Source: DATBSK01 sp040902705
Lineage (GTDB): Bacteria > Actinomycetota > Acidimicrobiia > IMCC26256 > PALSA-555
DNA: 8,479 nt
NCBI GenBank assembly: GCA_040902705.1
Contig: JBBDWT010000022.1
Coordinates: 1 to 8,479 of the forward strand
Direction: 5' to 3'
The notes below the pieces were generated by a model. It searched no databases and was not told the DNA's origin. It saw nothing but the letters and a program-made list of their open reading frames with translations. This document shows, piece after piece, positions 1-5,292 of this stretch. The position numbers were made by a program, and so were the translations under genes. The first letter of the stretch is position 1; every line of letters begins with the position of its first letter.

Positions 1-146
1 TCGGTGATCGTGATGTCGACGGCGGTCGTGAACGCGCACAGGCAGACGACCGCGAGCGCGAGCCAGGCGAGCCGCGCGCGGGCGACGGGTTCGGATCCGC
101 CCGACCCATGGTGCCGATGGAGCCGGCCGGCGTGGTCGAGCGTCAT
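1..146 (-). CDS. MFS transporter, N-terminal 48 codons (cut by left edge)
   Basis: On the - strand an ATG at 146-144 opens a frame that stays open to the window edge (48 codons plus 2 bases). The first ~25 residues are hydrophilic (MTLDHAGRLH at the start). A hydrophobic stretch follows at about residues 26-42 (LAWLALAVVCLCAFTTAV) and ends in VDITIT. A first membrane helix ending in a D-x-T-I motif is typical of the start of drug/proton antiporter-type (DHA) major facilitator transporters. The start lies 25 bases after the stop of the upstream crotonase gene, so it is probably the last visible gene of the same operon and may import the substrate or export an end product. No strong ribosome binding site is seen; AGG lies directly before the ATG. 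Only one helix is visible, so another membrane-protein family is possible. Confidence 0.55.
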   Translation of the reverse strand, partial: MTLDHAGRLHRHHGSGGSEPVARARLAWLALAVVCLCAFTTAVDITIT

Positions 147-171
147 ACCTGTGTCCCGTCGATGGCGGACC

Positions 172-987
172 TTATCCGTCGGCGGTCGCTTCGAGCTCCA
201 CCCACTCGGCGTCGCGCTTCTCTGCGAACGCGCGTGGTCCCTCTTCCTGGTCGGGGTGGCCCCACATCGACACGAGATGCTGCGCGCCCGCTCGGCACGC
301 CTCCGTGAGCCCGCTCTCGAGGGCGCCCCACAGTGCCTTCTTCGTCGCGACCATCGCGGCCGGGGAGTTCTTCGCGACCTTCTCCGCGAGCTCCTGTGCC
401 TCGTCGCGCAGTCGCTCGGGCGGGTCGACGATCTGGGAGATCATCCCGAGCTCGTACGCGCGCTGCGCGGTCATGCGCTCGTGTCGCCCGACGAAGGCCA
501 TGCGCATGACTGCCTCGACGGGCATCTTGCGGATCAACCCGATCGCCTCGACCGCGACGACCTGGCCGATCGACACGTGCGGGTCGAAGAACTGCGCGTC
601 GGACGCGGCGATCACGATGTCGGCGTCGGTCACCCAGTGGAAGCCGCCGCCGCAGCAGATCCCGTTGACGGCGGTGATCACCGGCTTCCACACGTGTTGG
701 TGCCACGAGGTGAAGTGGAGGTCGAACTCCTCGACCGACTGCCGGTAGCGCTCCATCCCGACCCCGTCGGACGCGATCTCGGAGACGTCGACGCCCGTCT
801 GGAACGCACGGCCCTCGCCGGTGTGCACGATGACGCGCACCGCCGGGTCCCGGTCGAGCTCGAGCCAGGCATCCGCGAACTCGTCGCGCATGCGGGCGTT
901 CATCGCGTTGAGCGCATCGGGCCGGTTGTTGATCAGCCAACCCACTGGGCCCTGTCGCTCGACGATCAGGTGCTCGTAGTCACTCAT
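172..987 (-). CDS. Crotonase-family protein with His/His in place of the two catalytic Glu (copy 1)
   Basis: A 271-residue enoyl-CoA hydratase/isomerase superfamily protein of normal single-domain length, starting MSDYEHLIVE. Family features seen: FQTGVDV at 62-68 (first oxyanion-hole region), KPVITAVNG at 101-109, the GGG turn at 113-115, and the C-terminal segment SMWGHPDQEEGP at 240-251 with AFAEKR after it. The position of classical catalytic Glu144 (GGGxE) is His117, and that of Glu164 (QPE) is His137 in DPHVSIG; their spacing of 20 residues is unchanged. It is therefore unlikely to be an ordinary hydratase; isomerase, hydrolase or other CoA-enolate chemistry is possible, and the substrate is unknown. 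It is the second of two tandem copies, 54 bases after the other. A GGAG/AGGAG stretch lies about 11 bases before the ATG, and a short leader frame overlaps the start. Family assignment is sure, reaction is not. Confidence 0.93.
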   Translation of the reverse strand: MSDYEHLIVERQGPVGWLINNRPDALNAMNARMRDEFADAWLELDRDPAVRVIVHTGEGRAFQTGVDVSEIASDGVGMERYRQSVEEFDLHFTSWHQHVWKPVITAVNGICCGGGFHWVTDADIVIAASDAQFFDPHVSIGQVVAVEAIGLIRKMPVEAVMRMAFVGRHERMTAQRAYELGMISQIVDPPERLRDEAQELAEKVAKNSPAAMVATKKALWGALESGLTEACRAGAQHLVSMWGHPDQEEGPRAFAEKRDAEWVELEATADG

Positions 988-1030
988 GCGTGTGCTCGCT
1001 CCTGCTCCGTCGCTCGCTGTCGGTCGGCAC
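980..1030 (-). CDS. Possible 16-residue leader peptide between the two crotonase genes
   Basis: A GTG at 1030-1028 opens a 16-codon frame (MPTDSERRSRSEHTHE if GTG is read as Met) ending in TGA at 982-980. It lies exactly 7 bases after an AGGAGG at 1043-1038, the best Shine-Dalgarno match I found in the window. That AGGAGG overlaps the TAG stop of the upstream crotonase, and the leader's TGA lies just inside the next crotonase start, overlapping it by 8 bases. It could act as a translational-coupling device passing ribosomes from one paralogue to the other. The peptide is hydrophilic, rich in Arg, Ser and Glu, and matches no family I know. It may equally be a chance frame in purine-rich spacer DNA. 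Confidence 0.3.
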   Translation of the reverse strand: MPTDSERRSRSEHTHE

Positions 1031-1037
1031 CTGCCGC

Positions 1038-1043
1038 CCTCCT
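1038..1043 (-). promoter_or_regulatory. Perfect AGGAGG ribosome binding site
   Basis: AGGAGG on the - strand overlaps the stop codon of the upstream crotonase gene. It is 7 bases from the GTG of the 16-codon leader frame but about 50 bases from the ATG of the downstream crotonase, too far to serve that start directly. This spacing is the main reason to consider the leader frame real. Confidence 0.4.
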
Positions 1044-1857
1044 ACCTCTCGCCCCTGGGTTCGATCGGCTGCCACTCGGCGTCGCGCTTCTCGGCGAACG
1101 CCAGTGGACCCTCTTCCTGGTCGGGGTGGCCCCACATCGACACGAGCTCCCGGCCCCCCGCATGGCACGCGTCCGTCAGCCCGGCTTCGAGCGCGCCCCA
1201 GAGCGCCCGCTTGGTCGCGGCCATCGCCGCCGGGGAGTTCTTCGCGATGCGCTCGGCGAGCGCCTGGGCCTCGTCGACGAGCGCGTCGGGCGGATCGACG
1301 ACCTGGCTCAGGATCCCGAGCTGGAACGCTCGCGCGCTGTCGAGACGCTCGTACCGGCCGATGAGCGCCATCCGGAGGATTGCCTCCATCGGCGACTTCC
1401 GTGCGAGCGTGATGCCTTCGTAGGCGACGACCTGTCCGAGCGACACGTGCGGGTCGACGAACGTCGCGTCCGATGCCGCGATCACGATGTCCGCGTCGGC
1501 GACGAAGTGCAGGCCGCCACCCGCGCACGTGCCGTTGACGGCGGCGATCACGGGCTTCCAGACACCGCAGTGCCACGCGGTGAACCGCAGCTCGGCGTCG
1601 CGGGTCCGGCGCGAGTGCTCGCGGAGCGCGTCCTTGTCGCGGGCGATCTGCACGACGTCGACGCCCGTCTGGAACGAGCGGCCGGCGCCGGTGTTGACGA
1701 TCACGCGCACATCGGGATCGTCGTCGAGCTCGTGCCAGGCGCGCTCTAGCTCGTCGAACATGGCTGCGTCCATCGCGTTCCCGGCATCGGGCCGGTCGAA
1801 CACGAGCCAGCCGACGGGCCCGCGCCGATCGACGCGCAGCCGGGTGTACTCGCTCAC
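1042..1857 (-). CDS. Crotonase-family protein with His/His in place of the two catalytic Glu (copy 2)
   Basis: A 271-residue crotonase starting at GTG (VSEYTRLRVD). This start is chosen over a longer open frame because the protein then matches the neighbouring paralogue from residue 1 to the end without gaps (about 174 of 271 identical by hand count). It also gives a 4-base GTGA overlap with the stop of the acyl-CoA dehydrogenase gene. FQTGVDV is at 62-68, KPVIAAVNG at 101-109 and GGG at 113-115. His117 and His137 (DPHVSLG) stand where classical hydratases have Glu144 and Glu164. The C-terminal stretch SMWGHPDQEEGP is identical in both copies. A GAGG-like ribosome site before the GTG lies inside a perfect 8-base inverted repeat. 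The function is probably related to but distinct from copy 1, as residues 71-90 are almost entirely different and could shape the acyl pocket. Confidence 0.93.
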   Translation of the reverse strand: MSEYTRLRVDRRGPVGWLVFDRPDAGNAMDAAMFDELERAWHELDDDPDVRVIVNTGAGRSFQTGVDVVQIARDKDALREHSRRTRDAELRFTAWHCGVWKPVIAAVNGTCAGGGLHFVADADIVIAASDATFVDPHVSLGQVVAYEGITLARKSPMEAILRMALIGRYERLDSARAFQLGILSQVVDPPDALVDEAQALAERIAKNSPAAMAATKRALWGALEAGLTDACHAGGRELVSMWGHPDQEEGPLAFAEKRDAEWQPIEPRGER

Positions 1858-3122
1858 GAGCGAGGCACCTCGCTCCACGGCTCGCCCTGCCACGGGTCCG
1901 ACTCTCGGGGGAGGCCGAGCACGCGCTCGCCGACGATGTTCTTGTTGACCTCGCTGGTGCCGCCCTCGATCGTGTTCGCTCGGCTGCGGAGCATCCCGTG
2001 GATCTCGCGCGGGAGTGCGTCCGGGTACGGCAGCGACGCGTCGGCCTCCCACGCGAGCGCGTCGGCGCCGAGCAGGTCGGTCGCGAGCAGCTGCAGGCGT
2101 TGGTTCAGATCGCCGGAGTGGACCTTCCCGACGCTGCTCTCCGCGCCGAGCGGTCGACCCGCCGACACCGCGCCGCGGACCCGCTGGTTCGTGAGCTGGC
2201 GGATCCGCTCCTCGACGTACAGCGCCGCGATCCGCTGTCGGGTCACGAGGTCGGACGCGCTCCCGTGCGACTGCGCGAGGGCGATCGAGTGCTCGATCCC
2301 CGACCCACCGATGCGATCGACGCCGCCGGATCCCGCGCCCGCGACCATCTGCCGCTCGGACGACAAGGTGGCACCGGCGACGCGCCAGCCGTCGTCGACG
2401 TCGCCGATCCGCTGTGCGTCCGGGACGCGCGCCTCGTCGAGGAAGACCTCGTTGAAGTCGATCTCGCCCGTGAGATGGCGGAGCGGCCGGACGTCGACGC
2501 CGGGCTGCCGGAGGTCGATCAGGAAGTACGTGATGCCCTTGCGCTTCGGTGCGTCGGGGTCGGTGCGGGCGAGCAGCACGGCCCAGTCGGAGACGTGGGC
2601 CCAGGTGGTCCACACCTTCTGACCCGTCACCAGCCAGTCGTCACCGTCGCGCACGGCGCGCGTCGCGAGCGACGCGAGGTCGCTCCCCGCACCGGGCTCG
2701 CTGAAGAGCTGGCACCACCGCTCCTCGTTCCTCACGATCGGAGGGAGGAACCGGCGGCGCTGCTCGTCCGTGCCGTGGGCGAAGAGCGCGGGTGCACACA
2801 GGTTCAGGCCGAGCGGGTTGAGCCGCCCGAGGTGGTACGGAGCGAGCTCGGTCTCGATCGTGCGCGCGACGTCGCGATCGACGTCCAGACCGCCGTACTC
2901 CATCGGCCAGGTCGGCACGACCATGCCGGACGCGCCGAACACCGGGTACCACTCCTCGTACTCGGCGCGGGGCCGGACCTTGCGGATCGCCGCGACGCCG
3001 CCGCTCGCGGCCGCGTCCCGCCAGGAGGCGGGGACGTGCTGCGCGATCCAGGCGCGCACCATCTCCGCGACCGCGCTCGGCGGGGTGGACGGGTCGACGG
3101 GCAGCCGCGGGTCGCGGGACAT
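1854..3122 (-). CDS. Acyl-CoA dehydrogenase
   Basis: A 422-residue FAD-dependent acyl-CoA dehydrogenase that would form the alpha,beta double bond of an acyl-CoA, passing electrons to ETF. The N-terminal helical domain spans about 1-133. The middle beta domain carries QLFSEPGAGSDLA (138-150), the flavin-contacting signature, and GQKVWTTWAH (167-176). The C-terminal helical domain ends with NTIEGGTSEVNKNIVGERVLG (383-403 region). Glu386 in TIEGGT matches the catalytic base position of medium-chain acyl-CoA dehydrogenase (YEGT). The length is typical of the family. I chose the ATG at 3122 (MSRDPRLPVD): upstream codons give an Arg-rich stretch unlike the family and would overlap the previous gene by about 150 bases. 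That ATG is 5 bases after the preceding crotonase stop, and the gene's own stop overlaps the next crotonase by 4 bases, so coupling is likely. No second dehydrogenase gene is adjacent, so a homomeric enzyme is more likely than the two-subunit steroid type. Substrate unknown. Confidence 0.95.
   Translation of the reverse strand: MSRDPRLPVDPSTPPSAVAEMVRAWIAQHVPASWRDAAASGGVAAIRKVRPRAEYEEWYPVFGASGMVVPTWPMEYGGLDVDRDVARTIETELAPYHLGRLNPLGLNLCAPALFAHGTDEQRRRFLPPIVRNEERWCQLFSEPGAGSDLASLATRAVRDGDDWLVTGQKVWTTWAHVSDWAVLLARTDPDAPKRKGITYFLIDLRQPGVDVRPLRHLTGEIDFNEVFLDEARVPDAQRIGDVDDGWRVAGATLSSERQMVAGAGSGGVDRIGGSGIEHSIALAQSHGSASDLVTRQRIAALYVEERIRQLTNQRVRGAVSAGRPLGAESSVGKVHSGDLNQRLQLLATDLLGADALAWEADASLPYPDALPREIHGMLRSRANTIEGGTSEVNKNIVGERVLGLPRESDPWQGEPWSEVPRS
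1858..1875 (-). promoter_or_regulatory. Perfect 18-base inverted repeat directly before the GTG of crotonase copy 2
   Basis: The sequence is GAGCGAGG-2-CCTCGCTC on both strands, a perfect 8+8 palindrome with 2 bases between (7-base stem and 4-base loop as RNA). It ends at the base next to the GTG start, codes for the last residues of the acyl-CoA dehydrogenase, and contains the purine-rich part that would serve as ribosome binding site. As RNA it could hide the start until a ribosome finishing the dehydrogenase opens it. It is inside coding DNA, so chance is possible. Confidence 0.35.
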
Positions 3123-3127
3123 GGCGG

Positions 3128-3967
3128 CTATCGGCCGTCGAATCGCGGCGCGCGCCTCTCGCGCAGCGAGGCGATGCCCTCCCGGAAGTCCGCGCTGCGC
3201 GACGAGAGCTCCATGGCGAACGCTTCGCTCGCCAGGTGACGCTCGAGATCGAGTCCGGCGCCCTGGTGGACCAGCCACTTGGTCAGCCCGAGCGAGACCG
3301 TCGCGCCCTCGGCGAGGGTCGTGGCGATCGACTCGGACTCGCGCTCGACGTCACCGGCGGGGACGGATCGGAAGACCAGCCCCCACTCCGCCGCTTCCTC
3401 GCCCGAGATCTCGCGCCCGAGCATGAGCAGCTCCTTCGCGCGGGCGACGCCCACGAGTCGCGGCAGGAGCCAGGTGCCTCCGCTGTCGGGAGTGAAGCCG
3501 CGCTGGGCAAACGGCTCCCAGAGCCGCGCGTCCGACGCGGCGACGCAGAAGTCGGCGGCGATCGCGAGATGGAGCCCGAGGCCGGCGGCCCACCCTCGTA
3601 CGGCCGCGACGACGGGAACCTGCGTCGACAGGATCAGCGGGATCAGGCGGTGCGCCTGTGCGGGGAGGCGGCGTTGGATGCTCCCGACACGCGGGCGCGC
3701 GTCGTCGGCTCCACCGCCCACCCCGCCGGGCGCGTTGCGGCTCACGATGTCGAACCCGGCGCAGAAGTCGTCGCCGGCACCCCTCATGAGGATGGCGCGC
3801 ACGGCTTCGTCCTGGTTGGCGCGCTCGAAGTGGTCGACGAGCTCGGCGACCGTCACGTCGTCGATGGCGTTGCGCTTCGTCGGGTTGTCGAGGGTGAGTC
3901 GCAGGATCCCGTGGTCGAGCTGTGCATGCAGCCCGCGGGAGCCGGCGTCGGGAGTCGTGTCGGTCAT
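3128..3967 (-). CDS. Crotonase-family protein, PaaG/enoyl-CoA isomerase-like
   Basis: A 279-residue crotonase, only distantly related to the two tandem copies. Start chosen at the ATG at 3967 (MTDTTPDAGS), 13 bases after the preceding stop; a longer frame would overlap that gene with low-complexity residues. Visible features: DNPTKRNAID at 27-36, CAGFDI at 69-74 (oxyanion region), a Gly-rich insert near 80-95, GWAAGLGLHLA at 125-135, and PDSGGTWLLPRLVG at 160-173. The Glu144 position is His133 and the Glu164 position is Phe153. Asp161 in PDSGG is kept, as in PaaG (the ring-1,2-epoxyphenylacetyl-CoA isomerase family), where the equivalent Asp takes part in catalysis. A double-bond or ring isomerase is therefore a better guess than a hydratase. 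It sits between the hotdog protein and acyl-CoA dehydrogenase genes in one tight operon. Other crotonase reactions cannot be excluded. Confidence 0.92.
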   Translation of the reverse strand: MTDTTPDAGSRGLHAQLDHGILRLTLDNPTKRNAIDDVTVAELVDHFERANQDEAVRAILMRGAGDDFCAGFDIVSRNAPGGVGGGADDARPRVGSIQRRLPAQAHRLIPLILSTQVPVVAAVRGWAAGLGLHLAIAADFCVAASDARLWEPFAQRGFTPDSGGTWLLPRLVGVARAKELLMLGREISGEEAAEWGLVFRSVPAGDVERESESIATTLAEGATVSLGLTKWLVHQGAGLDLERHLASEAFAMELSSRSADFREGIASLRERRAPRFDGR

Positions 3968-3980
3968 CGGGTCAGCCCGT

Positions 3981-5231
3981 TCATTCGCGTGCGAATCGGT
4001 CGGCGATCGCTTCGAGCGCGCCCTGGAGATCGGAGGCGCCGCCGGGAGGGTCGGGCAGTCGCACGGCACCGTGCTCGCGGCTCGGGAGCAGGACCGTCGC
4101 GTGCCCGGGAGTGGTGAGCTCGCCGCGCTGGTTCTCGCCCCAGATGTCGAGGTCGACCGCGGGCCGGGTGTCCTCGGCGAGGTACTTGCGGGTCACCCGG
4201 CCGCGCATCCAGTGCGTGTCGCCGACCCAGTTGAACTTCCGGAACTCGCAGTCGAGGCGCCAGAGCCAAGCGTCGTCGCCCATCCAGTCGGTGCAGAGGT
4301 GGATGAGCCACGTCTCGCGCATGCGGCCGTAGTCGAACGTGGTCGGGTTCCCCGCGCGGCGCGCGTACTCGGGATCCCAATGGACGCGCTGCATGACGTC
4401 GGGGATCCCGAGGTCGTCGCGATGGTAGAAGCGCGGGATGCGCTGCCGGTTCTTCCACCCGAGCCGCAGCGCCTTCACGCCATAGAGGCCCATGCCCATC
4501 CCGACGTGCCAGCAGATCATGTCCGTCACGGTCAGTGGGCCTTTGACCGTCGGACCGATGTCGTCGCCCTCCTCGACGTCCTCCCACCACCGCGGGGTGG
4601 CACCCCGTGGTGCTTCGCGCGCGTACAGCTCGTCGATCGCGGCGATCGCGCTCTCGTCGTACGGCGCCTGCTCGAAAGGGTCCTCCTTCTTGCGCGCCCG
4701 GGCCTTGCTGCGCTCCGTGCGCACCATGTTCCGGTACTGGCCGCAGAGCAGCGGGCCCTCGTCGGCCCGGAACACCTGCGCGGTCCACTCGTGCACGGCG
4801 CGCTCGGCGAAGTCCGACGGCTTGTCGAGCACCCCGACGAGCGCGTTGCGACGCCAGCTCCGGGTCCCCGGGCGCAACGGTGCCCACCACTCGCGTGCGC
4901 TCGCCGCGTAGAACGCGTGCACGCCGCGCAGGGGGTCGCCCTTCATCAGGTCGTCGTGCTCCTCGGCGACGGCGGCGACCTCGTCCTCGCCGATCAGCGT
5001 GTCACCGCCGACCATCGCCGGCGGTGCGATCGGTCCCTCCCAGCGGGTCGTCGCGGCGTAGTCGGGATCGCAATAGAGGGGGTTGTCGTCGCCGTAGCAC
5101 TCGGCCACGTGGCGGAAGGCGTCCGTGTCGGGACGCAGGTAGTGCGGAGGGCACACGTGCGGCTCGGCGACGCCGATCCGAGCCCGCAGGCGGGCGATCC
5201 CCTCGTCCGTGATGCTCCCTGACTCGGCCAT
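3981..5231 (-). CDS. FAS1-like / MaoC-type double-hotdog dehydratase family protein
   Basis: A 416-residue protein, about the length of two fused hotdog domains. The first half (roughly 10-170) shows the FAS1-like dehydratase pattern: FRHVAECYGDDNPLYCD at 39-55 followed by GPIAPPAMVGG at 66-76. The second half (about 215-385) begins with WEDVEEGDDIG and GPLTVTDMICWHVGMGMG, then continues NPTTFDYGRMRETWLIH. In R-specific hydratases the motif D-x-N-P-x-H supplies Asp and His. Here Asp48 and Asn50 are kept but the His is Tyr53, as is usual in this subfamily. Asp237-x4-His242 in the second half has the right spacing but may not be structurally equivalent. Such proteins act on acyl-CoAs in actinobacterial fatty acid, sterol or aromatic degradation; the exact reaction cannot be read here. 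It is the first gene of the catabolic block, with a TANNNT element 9 bases before its ATG. An upstream extension of the frame was rejected because it overlaps the next gene entirely. Confidence 0.88.
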   Translation of the reverse strand: MAESGSITDEGIARLRARIGVAEPHVCPPHYLRPDTDAFRHVAECYGDDNPLYCDPDYAATTRWEGPIAPPAMVGGDTLIGEDEVAAVAEEHDDLMKGDPLRGVHAFYAASAREWWAPLRPGTRSWRRNALVGVLDKPSDFAERAVHEWTAQVFRADEGPLLCGQYRNMVRTERSKARARKKEDPFEQAPYDESAIAAIDELYAREAPRGATPRWWEDVEEGDDIGPTVKGPLTVTDMICWHVGMGMGLYGVKALRLGWKNRQRIPRFYHRDDLGIPDVMQRVHWDPEYARRAGNPTTFDYGRMRETWLIHLCTDWMGDDAWLWRLDCEFRKFNWVGDTHWMRGRVTRKYLAEDTRPAVDLDIWGENQRGELTTPGHATVLLPSREHGAVRLPDPPGGASDLQGALEAIADRFARE

Positions 5232-5240
5232 CCGGGCCGG

Positions 5241-5246
5241 ACGGTA
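5241..5246 (-). promoter_or_regulatory. Candidate -10 element for the catabolic operon
   Basis: TACCGT on the - strand fits the actinobacterial TANNNT -10 pattern and ends 9 bases before the ATG of the double-hotdog gene. That spacing would put the transcription start at or next to the start codon (leaderless mRNA). It lies in the 61-base gap after the kinase-like gene, so the left block could have its own promoter. No convincing -35 is visible. Confidence 0.35.
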
Positions 5247-5264
5247 CCCGCGAGCACGACCTGA

Positions 5265-5282
5265 ACGCAGCCTCAGCCGCGT
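5265..5282 (-). terminator. Small hairpin between the two - strand blocks
   Basis: The - strand reads ACGCGGC-TGAG-GCTGCGT, a 7-pair stem (one G-T pair) with a 4-base loop, starting 10 bases after the stop of the kinase-like gene. No T-run follows. It could be a weak U-less terminator or processing site between the kinase/aminotransferase unit and the acyl-CoA unit. It may be chance in GC-rich DNA. Confidence 0.22.
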
Positions 5283-5292
5283 GAACGCTCGC

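Noticed and set aside
239..1146. 38-base exact direct repeat (239-276 and 1109-1146) as a possible mobile or recombination site.
   Set aside because: It encodes the same conserved C-terminal peptide in the two paralogous crotonases and is explained by gene duplication.
4..1749. A 581-codon open frame on the + strand opposite the two crotonase genes, with an internal repeat.
   Set aside because: It is the antisense shadow of the tandem crotonases: high GC at third codon positions suppresses stops on the other strand, and its internal repeat is just the gene duplication. The - strand proteins show clear family motifs.
1858..2613. N-terminal extension of crotonase copy 2 giving a protein of about 523 residues (apparent fusion).
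   Set aside because: The added part is a frame-shifted shadow of the acyl-CoA dehydrogenase; the GTG start gives a gap-free match with the paralogue.
1998..3239. A 413-codon + strand frame opposite the acyl-CoA dehydrogenase.
   Set aside because: Same antisense effect; the dehydrogenase on the other strand has all expected motifs.
3279..5222. A 647-codon open frame on the + strand opposite the crotonase and double-hotdog genes.
   Set aside because: Low-complexity Arg/Ala/Val/Pro-rich translation with no family pattern, lying fully opposite well-supported genes.
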